Shown here one piece after another: positions 48,175 to 56,431 of a stretch of DNA of 64,000 bases (its first letter is position 1; every line of letters starts with the position of its first letter). The DNA lies in the NCBI RefSeq assembly GCF_032401055.1, contig NZ_CP135529.1, positions 2,912,501-2,976,500 on the forward strand, written 5' to 3'. The position numbers were made by a program, and so were the translations under genes. This DNA is from Tardiphaga sp. 709 (GTDB lineage Bacteria > Pseudomonadota > Alphaproteobacteria > Rhizobiales > Xanthobacteraceae). Under the pieces are notes generated by a model. It saw only the letters and a program-made list of their open reading frames with translations, did no database searches and was not told the origin of the DNA.

Positions 48175-50388
48175 ATGCTATCCGTTTCCATGCGGCTGCG
48201 CAGCGTCCTGCTCGCATCCGCGGCCGCGCTCGTTCCAGGCGCGGTGTCGGCCCAATCGGCCCTTTCCACATCGCTTCCGGCGGTCACCGTCGATGCGCCT
48301 GCGCAGCAGCGCGCTGCTGCCTCGCGCAAGCCACGCAACGCCGCGCCAAGCGCCCGCACGGCCCGCAGCACCCCTGCGGCAACGCCAATACCAGGGACGC
48401 AGACTCCGAGCGTCCCGGGCGCCCTTACAGTGCTCACCGCCCAGCAGGCACTCCGCGAGATCCAGCAGACGCCCGGCGGCGTCGCGCTGGTGACGGCGGA
48501 TGCGTGGCGAACATCGACGCCGTCGAACACCATCAAGGACATCCTCGATTACGTACCGGGCGTGTTCGCGCAGCCGAAATGGGGCGACGACACCCGCCTA
48601 TCGATCCGCGGATCGAGCCTGTCGCGCAATTTCCATCTGCGCGGCGTGCAGCTCTATATGGACGGCATCCCGATCAACACTGCCGACGGCTATGGCGATT
48701 TCCAGGAGATCGACCCGACCGCCTATAAATATGTCGAGGTGTTCAAGGGCGGCAACGCATTGCGCTTTGGCGCCAATTCACTCGGCGGCGCGATCAATTT
48801 CGTGACGCCCACCGGCCGCGATCCTTTTCCGAACGGCGCGTCGATCGACATGGGTGCCTTCGGCTTCCGCCGCCTGCAGGCCAACGCCGGCGGCGCCAAT
48901 GGTCCGTGGGATGGTTTTATCACGGCCTCGACGCAGTCCGCCGATGGCTTCCGCGATCACAGCAGTGGCGAGGCAACACGCGTCAGCGGCAATGTCGGCT
49001 ACCAGTTCTCGCCGGATTTCGAGACCCGCTTCTATCTCAATGCCAACAGCGTACGTCAGCGCATTCCAGGCTCGGTGAGCAAGGCGTCGGCACTGAATTC
49101 TCCTGAGACGGCAGCAGCAGGCAATCTCACCGGCGACCAGCAGCGCAATATCGACACCGTGCGCCTCGCCAACAAGACAACCATCCGTCTCGACAACACC
49201 ACGATCGATTTCGGCGTCTTCGGCGTCGATCGGCACCTGATGCATCCGATCTTCCAGTATCTGGACTACAGCTATCAGGACTATGGCGGCTTCGCGAAAG
49301 TGACCGACGACCGCAATATCGGCGGCTATCGCAACGTGTTTGTCGCCGGCGTCAATGTGATCAATGGCCGGATCGACAACAACCAGTATGTCAACGTCGC
49401 CGGCCAGAAGGGCGCACTGACATTCTCGTTCATCGATCGATCGAAGAACACCTCGGTCTATGCTGAGAATTCGTTTTATTTCCTGCCGACTGTCGCTGTC
49501 ATTGGTGGCACGCAATTCCTTTATGCGACGCGCGACAGACAGGATCGTTTGAAGCCCAATGGGGTCGACGGATCGGGATCAACCGAGTTCAATCTGTGGA
49601 GCCCGAAGGGCGGATTGCTCTGGAATATCGACCCGACATGGCAGGCCTATGCGAACATCTCGCGCAGCGCCGAAGTGCCGAGCTTCGGCGAGAGCGTGTC
49701 TGGCAGGGACAGTTCGGGCGCGAGCAATCCGATGATCCCCTTCACCAGCATCCGGCCGCAGCGCGCAACGACCTATGAGATCGGGACCCGCGGTCGGCGT
49801 CCTGACCTGACTTGGGAATTAACCGGCTACCGGGCGGAAATCAGGGACGAGTTACAGTGCATCTACAGCTCCAACGGAAGCTGCAACGTCTCGAATGCAG
49901 ATCGCACCATCCATCAGGGCATCGAGGCCGGCCTCGGCATCGCCGTGTTCAAGGGCATGTTCGACGCCTCGCCGCAGCCCGACAAGCTCTGGCTCAACAT
50001 GGCCTATACGTTCAACGACTTCCGCTTCGACAATGACGCGACTTTCGGCAACAACCTGCTGCCGGGCGCGCCCCGTCATTATCTGCGCGCGGAACTGCTC
50101 TACAAGCACGCCAACGGCTTCTATCTCGGCCCCAATCTCGAATGGGTGCCGGAAGCTTACTATGTCGACAGCGCCAATACGCTGAAGACCGAACCCTATG
50201 CGCTGCTCGGCCTGAAGGCCGGCGTCGACAATGGCGGCACATACTCGGGCTATATCGAAGCACGCAACGTGCTCGACACCCGCTACATCGCGTCCGCCAG
50301 CATTCTCAATCAAGCCACAGCGACATCGCCGCTATTCGAACCCGGCACCGGCCGCGCCATCTATGCCGGCGTCAAGGCGAGGTGGTGA
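48175..50388 (+). CDS. TonB-dependent outer membrane receptor, probable copper receptor
   Basis: A 737-aa protein with a signal peptide (about 1-26, ending SAQ), an Ala/Pro-rich linker (about 35-80), a plug domain (DILDYVPGVFAQPKWGDDTR, GVQLYMDGIPIN, KGGNALRFGANSLGGAINFV) and a beta-barrel ending in an aromatic residue, ARW. It imports a substrate across the outer membrane using TonB energy. Copper is inferred from the flanking DUF2946 and YcnI-PCuAC genes; iron-siderophore uptake cannot be excluded from the sequence alone. Start at ATG 48175. Confidence 0.85.
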   Translation: MLSVSMRLRSVLLASAAALVPGAVSAQSALSTSLPAVTVDAPAQQRAAASRKPRNAAPSARTARSTPAATPIPGTQTPSVPGALTVLTAQQALREIQQTPGGVALVTADAWRTSTPSNTIKDILDYVPGVFAQPKWGDDTRLSIRGSSLSRNFHLRGVQLYMDGIPINTADGYGDFQEIDPTAYKYVEVFKGGNALRFGANSLGGAINFVTPTGRDPFPNGASIDMGAFGFRRLQANAGGANGPWDGFITASTQSADGFRDHSSGEATRVSGNVGYQFSPDFETRFYLNANSVRQRIPGSVSKASALNSPETAAAGNLTGDQQRNIDTVRLANKTTIRLDNTTIDFGVFGVDRHLMHPIFQYLDYSYQDYGGFAKVTDDRNIGGYRNVFVAGVNVINGRIDNNQYVNVAGQKGALTFSFIDRSKNTSVYAENSFYFLPTVAVIGGTQFLYATRDRQDRLKPNGVDGSGSTEFNLWSPKGGLLWNIDPTWQAYANISRSAEVPSFGESVSGRDSSGASNPMIPFTSIRPQRATTYEIGTRGRRPDLTWELTGYRAEIRDELQCIYSSNGSCNVSNADRTIHQGIEAGLGIAVFKGMFDASPQPDKLWLNMAYTFNDFRFDNDATFGNNLLPGAPRHYLRAELLYKHANGFYLGPNLEWVPEAYYVDSANTLKTEPYALLGLKAGVDNGGTYSGYIEARNVLDTRYIASASILNQATATSPLFEPGTGRAIYAGVKARW

Positions 50389-50432
50389 AGATGACGAATT
50401 CCGCTATGCTTCAATCCACGAAAGGACGTTCC

Positions 50433-51395
50433 ATGACCAACCGCTCCATGCTGTTGCTTCTCGCCGCGCTGGGCGCAGTGGCATCACCTGCTTACGCCCA
50501 TGTCTTCGTGCAGAGCGGTCCGGCCACGGTCGGCGGCTCCTATCGCGCGGTGCTCGCCGTGCCGCATGGCTGCGGCGCCTCGCCAACGACGAAGATCACC
50601 GTGCAGATTCCGGAAGGCATGATCGCGGTGAAGCCGATGCCGAAGCCGGGCTGGACCATCGCCGTGAAGAAAGGCGCCTATGCGCAGTCCTACGATTTCA
50701 TGCACGGCATGAAAGCGTCGGAGGGCGTCAAGGAAATCACCTGGACCGGCAAGCTCGACAACGACTTCTACGACGAGTTCGTATTCTCGGCCTATATGCC
50801 TGCCGCATTGAAGGCCGATGCACCGTTGTATCTGCCGACACTGCAGAGCTGCGAGCAGGGTTCGGAAGACTGGGCGCAGATCCCGGCTGCGGGGCAGGAT
50901 CCGCACAGCCTGAAATCACCGGCGCCGATCGTGCGCCTTGCCGCGGCATCACCACACGATGCAATGGCGCAGATGGCCGGCATGGTCCATGCGGGCGACC
51001 TGATGATCATGACGCCCTGGACGCGTGCCACACCGCCCGCGGCCAAGGTGGCCGGCGGCTATCTCACCATCACCAACAACGGCAAGACCAGCGACAAACT
51101 CCTGGGGGGCACATTCACCGGCGGCAGCCGCATCGAGGTGCATGAGATGAGCATGACCGATGGCGTGATGAAGATGCGTCTGCTTAATGACGGGCTTGAG
51201 ATCAAGCCCGGCGCCACCGTGAAGCTCGAGCCCGGCGGCTTTCATCTGATGCTGATGGATCTCGCCAAGCCGTTCGCCAAGGGCGACAAGGTGAAAGTGC
51301 AGCTGCAGTTCGAGAAGGCCGGCAAGGTGGACATCGAACTCGACGTCAACGCCGTCGGCGCTTCGGCACCGGCCGGCGGCGGACACGCGCACTGA
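50433..51395 (+). CDS. YcnI-PCuAC fusion copper metallochaperone
   Basis: A 320-aa periplasmic protein from the ATG at 50433 (AAAGGACG before it). Signal peptide 1-22, leaving mature H23 (AHVFVQSG). Residues 23-165 are a YcnI/DUF1775 domain with VPHGCGASPTT and PGWTI, which supply the copper site in known YcnI. Residues 188-305 are a PCuAC/DUF461 domain whose ligands fit the copper motif: H237, M248, then H271-x-M273. The tail ends GGGHAH. PCuAC proteins deliver copper to cytochrome oxidase; the fused form may hand copper from one site to the other. An in-frame ATG at 50391 would add 14 residues before the signal peptide. Confidence 0.88.
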   Translation: MTNRSMLLLLAALGAVASPAYAHVFVQSGPATVGGSYRAVLAVPHGCGASPTTKITVQIPEGMIAVKPMPKPGWTIAVKKGAYAQSYDFMHGMKASEGVKEITWTGKLDNDFYDEFVFSAYMPAALKADAPLYLPTLQSCEQGSEDWAQIPAAGQDPHSLKSPAPIVRLAAASPHDAMAQMAGMVHAGDLMIMTPWTRATPPAAKVAGGYLTITNNGKTSDKLLGGTFTGGSRIEVHEMSMTDGVMKMRLLNDGLEIKPGATVKLEPGGFHLMLMDLAKPFAKGDKVKVQLQFEKAGKVDIELDVNAVGASAPAGGGHAH

Positions 51396-51481
51396 TCACG
51401 TCAAGATGCTGCGCACCGCATGTGTTGCGGTGCGCCTGATGTCTGCGACAAGGCCGCGATTGTGTCGCGTGTATACTGGCG

Positions 51482-52453
51482 TTAGTGCAGCCGGGGAGCT
51501 TTCAGCATCTTGGAGCGGTCCGTGGACACCAATTCGACATCGAATGTATCGCCACCGCGATAGAGCGTCAGCGGCACGTCGACACCGGCCGGACCTAGCG
51601 CCCAGAGTGCGCGATAGAATTCGACGGAATCGGATACCTCCTCACCGTTGACGGCAAGAATCACGTCGCCGGTCTTGAGCTCGGCCCGGGCCGCGGGGCC
51701 CTTCCTGGCGATCCCGACCACGACGACCTTGTCCTCGACCTCGGCGGCATACAGCCCGAGCCACGGCCGCGGCGGCTTGTTGGCACGACCATAGGTCTTG
51801 AGATCGTCGAGGACCGGCTTCAGCAGATCGATCGGCACGATCATGTTGAGGTGTTCGTTCTTGCCGCCGTGCTCGCGCTCGATCTGCAGCGAGCCGATGC
51901 CGATCAACTCGCCCTTGGCGTTGATCAGGGCGGCACCGCCCCAGTTCGGATGCGCCGGATGGGTGAAAATCGCGTCGTCGAGCAGGTATTCCCAATAGCC
52001 GGCGAATTCCTGCGTCGCGGCGATCTTCCCGGCCACGGACCGCGTGCGTCCGCCGACACCGCCGACCACCACGCGATCGCCGATCTTCGCGCTCGCCGAC
52101 TCACCGAGCGGCAGCGGCGCGATGTCGATCTCGCCGAGCGCCTGCACGAGTCCGAAACCGCTTTCCTGATCGACGCCCAGCGCCGTGCCCTGCACCACGC
52201 GGCCGTCGCCGAGATGCACCCAGATCGTTTCGGCCTCGGTGATGAGATAGCCGATGGTGAGAATGAGACCGTCACCGATCAACACGCCATTGCCGGCGCG
52301 CTCGGAGCCGAGCGTATCTGCCGTGAAAGCATCTTCCGGGATAATGCAATGCAGCCCAACCACCGCCTCCAGCGCCTGTTCGAGGTCGAATCCGTAATCC
52401 TCAGCACGCGGCTGCACGCCCGGGGGCACTTTCCACTCGGTCAGTGAAGGCAT
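51482..52453 (-). CDS. HtrA-fold PDZ protein with degenerate protease site
   Basis: A 323-aa protein from the ATG at 52453 (MPSLTEWKVPPGV). It follows the trypsin-like HtrA fold (AGNGVLIGDGLILTIGYLI to ALINAKGELIGIGS) and then a PDZ domain (about 225-310: KTGDVILAVNGEEVSD). All three catalytic positions are lost: the His of VTNNHVV is Y69, the Asp is G99 (SGFGL), and where GNSGG should be the text is PNWGGAA (170-175) with no Ser. No signal peptide is visible, so it is likely cytosolic. It probably binds or scaffolds proteins rather than cuts them. The upstream in-frame extension to 53053 is shadow sequence of the hydrolase gene. Confidence 0.85.
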   Translation of the reverse strand: MPSLTEWKVPPGVQPRAEDYGFDLEQALEAVVGLHCIIPEDAFTADTLGSERAGNGVLIGDGLILTIGYLITEAETIWVHLGDGRVVQGTALGVDQESGFGLVQALGEIDIAPLPLGESASAKIGDRVVVGGVGGRTRSVAGKIAATQEFAGYWEYLLDDAIFTHPAHPNWGGAALINAKGELIGIGSLQIEREHGGKNEHLNMIVPIDLLKPVLDDLKTYGRANKPPRPWLGLYAAEVEDKVVVVGIARKGPAARAELKTGDVILAVNGEEVSDSVEFYRALWALGPAGVDVPLTLYRGGDTFDVELVSTDRSKMLKAPRLH

Positions 52454-52554
52454 GCAAAATCTCCTTTGTCCGGGATGGGTAGCCCCCGCCATATAAGAAC
52501 CGATGGCGGACGTGGAAGTCCAGCCTGTGAACTTAGCGGCCCTGCGGCGTTTGG

Positions 52555-53631
52555 TTACGCACCGGGACGTTGTGCGAGCCACGCGAGCAGCACCGCATTG
52601 ACCTCGCGCGGATAGCAGTGGCTGAGATCGTCGATCTCGCGATAGGTGACATCGGCGCCGGCGATCGTGAGCGCCTGCTGTGCCTCGCGCGCGGTCTGCA
52701 CCGGAAACATCCAGTCGAGACGGCCATGGACGAGATGGATCGGCAGACCGCGCAGGCGATCTGCATCGGCGAACTGCGCCATCAGCAGATGGAAGGTCGA
52801 GGCCACCGGCGCCAGATGGGTGAAGGGCGACTCGGCGCGGAGGCCGCTGACATAGCAGAAGGTGCCGCCATCGCTCATGCCGGTCAGCAACAGCTGCGCG
52901 GGATCGATATGCCAGCGCGACTGCACGAGATCGAGAATGCGCGAAAGATTTGGCGTATCGGCATCGTCGCCCATCAGCGCCCAGGTGCTGCCGATCGCCG
53001 TCGGCGCGATGAGGATCGCGCCAGAGCTGCGCGCATCGGCGAGCCAGCTCCACAAGAAAGCCCGGCCGTTGCCGCTCCCGCCGTGCAGCGCCATCACCAG
53101 CGGCCAGGCACGATCCGGCGTGTAGGTTTCCGGCACATACATCGAGAAACCGCCGCGACGTCCGGGCTCGCCATCATGAATGACGCCGGTGTTCTCTGCC
53201 GAAGGCGAGGCCAGCCGTTCGAGCAGTGCCGTGTTCTCGCGCATGTCGGGCGGAAGAAAGAACGTACTCACCGGCGGCAGCCGCGCCACCGTGGCGTAGA
53301 GCGCCTCCTGTGCGCGTGTCGCATGCCGCAATGCACGAGACACCATCGGCAGATCGCCGCCGGGCTGCAGGGCGGCGCGCAAGCCGGTAAAGGCCGTCAG
53401 CGCCGCGTCGCTCGCCGCATCGAGATGTGCCCGCAGCTCACTAAAATCATCCGGCCATGCGTTGAGCTCTGCGCGCACCGCCTTGAGCGCCTGATCGGGT
53501 TCGCCCACCGCTTCCATGACGGCACCGAAAGTCGGAGGATGCAGATTGCGCGCAACGAATTGCAGCGCCTCGAGCGACTGCAGCAGCGGCGGCAACAGCA
53601 CCACGATATCGTCGACGACAAGGTCGCTCAT
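52555..53631 (-). CDS. Alpha/beta hydrolase (esterase/phospholipase-like)
   Basis: A 358-aa protein from the ATG at 53631. Residues 1-125 are an all-helical-looking N-terminal part of unknown function (MSDLVVDDIVVLLPPLL). The hydrolase domain has oxyanion HGGSGNGRAFL, nucleophile elbow GMSDGG (Ser), acid near HGRLDWMFPV and base His in DLSHCYPRE. Substrate unknown. Divergent from the GntR-controlled operon at 53849, with a 217-bp gap, so it may belong to the same regulon. No signal peptide. Confidence 0.82.
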   Translation of the reverse strand: MSDLVVDDIVVLLPPLLQSLEALQFVARNLHPPTFGAVMEAVGEPDQALKAVRAELNAWPDDFSELRAHLDAASDAALTAFTGLRAALQPGGDLPMVSRALRHATRAQEALYATVARLPPVSTFFLPPDMRENTALLERLASPSAENTGVIHDGEPGRRGGFSMYVPETYTPDRAWPLVMALHGGSGNGRAFLWSWLADARSSGAILIAPTAIGSTWALMGDDADTPNLSRILDLVQSRWHIDPAQLLLTGMSDGGTFCYVSGLRAESPFTHLAPVASTFHLLMAQFADADRLRGLPIHLVHGRLDWMFPVQTAREAQQALTIAGADVTYREIDDLSHCYPREVNAVLLAWLAQRPGA

Positions 53632-53824
53632 CGGAAACTCCGGGCAGATCGTTTGGCCCCATGAACCCAGGACCGAGCAAGAGGCCAAAGACCATATCGA
53701 TACGACGGCAAAGCGGCCATCTCCGCGCCCTGCGAGATCCGGCAGCTCCAGCTGCTGATCATCAAAATCGCTCAAATCCAGCACAATCGCTGCGACGCAA
53801 CATTGAAATACCATAGACTTCTCG

Positions 53825-53846
53825 ATTTTGTATACATATACAAAAT
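53825..53846. promoter_or_regulatory. GntR operator (perfect palindrome)
   Basis: A 22-bp palindrome with 10-bp arms ATTTTGTATA and TATACAAAAT around CA. It ends 2 nt before the ATG of the GntR gene at 53849 and so covers its ribosome-binding region. The GTATA half-site is typical of FadR-type GntR binding. It should mediate autoregulation and control of the operon. Confidence 0.75.
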
Positions 53847-53848
53847 TC

Positions 53849-54544
53849 ATGAGCATCAGCCCGATCGCCGCCAGACCCTATCTGAGAGACGAAGTCTATA
53901 CGGCCCTGAAAGTTCGGCTGGGGGTGCGCGCGGCCGGCCTCACGGCCCCCTTGCGACTTCGAGAAGAGGAGCTTGCGGCAGAGCTCGGGGTCAGCCGGAC
54001 GCCCGTACGTGAGGCCATGCGCAGGCTCGAACAGGAAGGGCTGATCACGTTTCGCCCGCGCCGCGGCGCACGGCTGATGCCGACATCGCTGCCGGAATAT
54101 CTCGAATGGCTGTCGATCCGGGAAATGTTGGAAGGTCTGGCAGCGCGCGAGGTGGCCCTCAACGGTGCGAGTGATGTCGCCTCCCGCCTGCGGGCCGTGT
54201 TCGCCGATTTCGATGAAGCCGGCGCACTGGCACGCCCCGCCGAATATGCCGCTGCCAACACCGCCTTTCATGCGCTGATGATCAAAGAGAGCGGCAACGC
54301 CCTGCTTGGCAAAACATGGGACTCATTCGGTCATCTGAAAATGGCGGGGCTGCGCTTTATCGAGCGTCTCAATCGCGGCTCGCAATCGTTTCATGAGCAC
54401 CACGACATCATCGACGCGATCGCACAGCGCGATCCCGACCGCGCGGAAATGCTCGCACGACGGCATGTCCGTTTGCTGCGCGACCAGGCAGCGGCGTCGT
54501 TGAAAGAATTTGACCCCCACGAACAGAATGAGACCACCACATGA
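53849..54544 (+). CDS. GntR family transcriptional regulator (FCD type)
   Basis: A 231-aa regulator from the ATG at 53849 (MSISPIAARPYL). Winged HTH at about 25-80 (LREEELAAELGVSRTPVREAMRRLEQEGLI) and an all-helical FCD effector domain after about 90 (REMLEGLAAREVAL; FHALMIKESGN; HHDIIDAI), with His/Asp residues that usually bind metal. Its stop overlaps the next gene (ATGA), so it is translated with it. The operator lies at its own start. Start chosen because the palindrome would otherwise be inside the coding region (ATG at 53828). Confidence 0.92.
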   Translation: MSISPIAARPYLRDEVYTALKVRLGVRAAGLTAPLRLREEELAAELGVSRTPVREAMRRLEQEGLITFRPRRGARLMPTSLPEYLEWLSIREMLEGLAAREVALNGASDVASRLRAVFADFDEAGALARPAEYAAANTAFHALMIKESGNALLGKTWDSFGHLKMAGLRFIERLNRGSQSFHEHHDIIDAIAQRDPDRAEMLARRHVRLLRDQAAASLKEFDPHEQNETTT

Positions 54545-55440
54545 TCTTCCTGACTTTTGCAGCCGCAGACGGATCGCATCTGGGCCTAGTGATCGATGAC
54601 AATGTGCTCGATCTGACGAAGGCGTGGCCAGATGCAGGCCAGGCCTCCGCGCCGCGCCATGTGGGCGATCTCGCCGAAGCCGGCGAAGCGGGGCTCGCCA
54701 TCGTGCGTAATCTCGCATCCACCGCGAATGCCGCGAACCTTGTTGCGCTGGCATCTCTGACGCTGATGGCACCGATCCCGCGGCCGAAGAAGAACGTTTT
54801 CTGCGTTGGCCGCAATTACAAGGATCATATCGACGAAGGCATGCGCGCGCAGGGCAAGGCGCCCGCCCCGCTGCCAAGCGTGCCGGAATTCTTCACCAAA
54901 CCGCCGACCGCCGTGATCGCTTCAGGTGAAACGATTCCGCAGCATGCCAATGTCACCGAACAGCTCGATTACGAAGTCGAGCTCGCCGTCATCATCGGCA
55001 AGCCGGGCAGCAACATTTCCGCGCAGAACGCCTTCGATCATGTGTTCGGCTATTCGATCATCAACGATATCACCGGTCGCGACATGCAGCGTCGTTACGG
55101 CCAGTGGTTCAAAGGCAAGGGCCTAGATCGCTCCTGCCCGTTCGGGCCGGTTGTGGTCCATGCGTCCGCGCTGCCGAATGTTGCCGACATCAGGATCTTC
55201 AGCACGGTCAATGGCGAGGTACGCCAGGACAGCCGCACCAGCCGCATGATCTTCGATATCCCGGCCATCATCGAACATCTGACGCGCGGCCTCACGCTGG
55301 AGCCTGGAGACGTGATCGCCACCGGAACTCCGTCCGGGGTCGGCTATGCGATGACGCCGCCGTGCTTCCTGCTCAAGGGAGATCGCGTCACAGCCGAGAT
55401 CGAAGGCATCGGTATCCTGTCCAACAGCATCGTGGCCTGA
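54541..55440 (+). CDS. Fumarylacetoacetate hydrolase family protein
   Basis: A 299-aa FAH-fold enzyme. The metal-binding pair is in LDYEVELAVIIGK and a third acidic residue in YSIINDITGRDMQ; the RNYKDHIDEG motif and TPSGVGYAM are conserved. Such enzymes hydrolyse acylpyruvates, decarboxylate oxaloacetate or act on hydroxylated diketo acids. Substrate unknown. Overlaps the GntR gene by 4 nt and precedes the deacetylase gene by 36 nt. Confidence 0.9.
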   Translation: MIFLTFAAADGSHLGLVIDDNVLDLTKAWPDAGQASAPRHVGDLAEAGEAGLAIVRNLASTANAANLVALASLTLMAPIPRPKKNVFCVGRNYKDHIDEGMRAQGKAPAPLPSVPEFFTKPPTAVIASGETIPQHANVTEQLDYEVELAVIIGKPGSNISAQNAFDHVFGYSIINDITGRDMQRRYGQWFKGKGLDRSCPFGPVVVHASALPNVADIRIFSTVNGEVRQDSRTSRMIFDIPAIIEHLTRGLTLEPGDVIATGTPSGVGYAMTPPCFLLKGDRVTAEIEGIGILSNSIVA

Positions 55441-55476
55441 CACGGCACCGCACTCACCAAAAACAAGGACAACAAC

Positions 55477-56373
55477 ATGAGTGACTCCCGGACATTTCGC
55501 GTGCAGCGCGCGACGTCGGACTTTCGCTGGCCGAATGGCGCACGCATCGGCATCGTCTTCAACCTGGCCTATGAGGCCTGGTCGCCCGGGAAGGCACCGG
55601 GCATCGGGCCGATGGGCAACGTGTTGCAGCCCGGCTTTTTCGATACCAACGCGCATTCCTGGGCAAGCTACGGCGCCGTGCGCGGCATCCAGCGCCTCAC
55701 GCGCATCGCTGCCGCAAACGATGTGAAGACCAGCATCATGGTCAACGGCGTGCTGGCCGAAACCCACCCGACCGTGCTGAAGGAGCTGCATGCCGCCGGT
55801 CACGAGATCGTGGCGCATTCCTATGGCATGGATGTCATCCCGGTCTATTTCGACGAGGCCGGTGAGCGCGCCAATATCCGCCTCACCGGTGACCTCATCG
55901 CCGCCGTCACCGGCGAACGTCCGAAAGGATGGATCAGCCCACGTGGCACCGGAAGCCTGATTTCGCCCAAGCTGCTCGCTGAGGAAGGCTATGTCTGGTT
56001 CGGCGACTGCAATGACGACGACCTGCCCTCGATCATTGCGCAGAAGGATGCGCCGGAACAACGCATCGTCGGCATTCCGCTGACGATGGACGTGAACGAC
56101 CTGCCGCACAGCATCCGCTACGGCAATGCGCCGGCAACGCTGATCGACCAGTTCCGCGCCATTCTCGACAATGCAAGCCAAGCCGACGCGGCACCGTTCA
56201 TGCTTGACGTCACCGCGCACACCCATGTGTTCGGTCGCCCGGCAGGCGCGTGGGTTTACGACGCCATGATCAAGCTGGCGCGCAAGCGCGACGATGTCTG
56301 GATCGGCACACGTATGGAGATTGCCGAATACGCGCTGGCGCAGGGCCGGTGGTTCAAGGACGAGGTGTTCTGA
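55477..56373 (+). CDS. PuuE-like polysaccharide deacetylase family protein
   Basis: A 298-aa protein with the NodB-type fold but not the usual metal triad: FNLAYEAWSPG replaces the DD motif and HEIVAHSYGMDV carries a His pair. This is the pattern of allantoinase PuuE and related cyclic amidases, which act on small molecules rather than chitin. The C-terminal HTHVFGRPAG supplies another His. So a hydrolysis of an amide or cyclic imide substrate is likely. Third gene of the GntR operon. Confidence 0.87.
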   Translation: MSDSRTFRVQRATSDFRWPNGARIGIVFNLAYEAWSPGKAPGIGPMGNVLQPGFFDTNAHSWASYGAVRGIQRLTRIAAANDVKTSIMVNGVLAETHPTVLKELHAAGHEIVAHSYGMDVIPVYFDEAGERANIRLTGDLIAAVTGERPKGWISPRGTGSLISPKLLAEEGYVWFGDCNDDDLPSIIAQKDAPEQRIVGIPLTMDVNDLPHSIRYGNAPATLIDQFRAILDNASQADAAPFMLDVTAHTHVFGRPAGAWVYDAMIKLARKRDDVWIGTRMEIAEYALAQGRWFKDEVF

Positions 56374-56431
56374 ACCACACCTGTTGAGGAGGCGCAAAAG
56401 CCTCCCGGAAAAAACATTGAGGAGGAATATC

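Noticed and set aside
52454-53053. 200-residue N-terminal extension of the HtrA-like gene
   Set aside because: Low-complexity Arg/Ala-rich text that is the out-of-frame shadow of the hydrolase; the HtrA-like fold starts at 52453.
52570-53664. Plus-strand frame of 364 codons opposite the alpha/beta hydrolase
   Set aside because: Shadow; the opposite frame has the hydrolase motifs.
56294-56431. Extended start of the Bug protein overlapping the deacetylase
   Set aside because: A GTG with AGGAGG and a clear signal peptide lies at 56432; the extension is shadow sequence.
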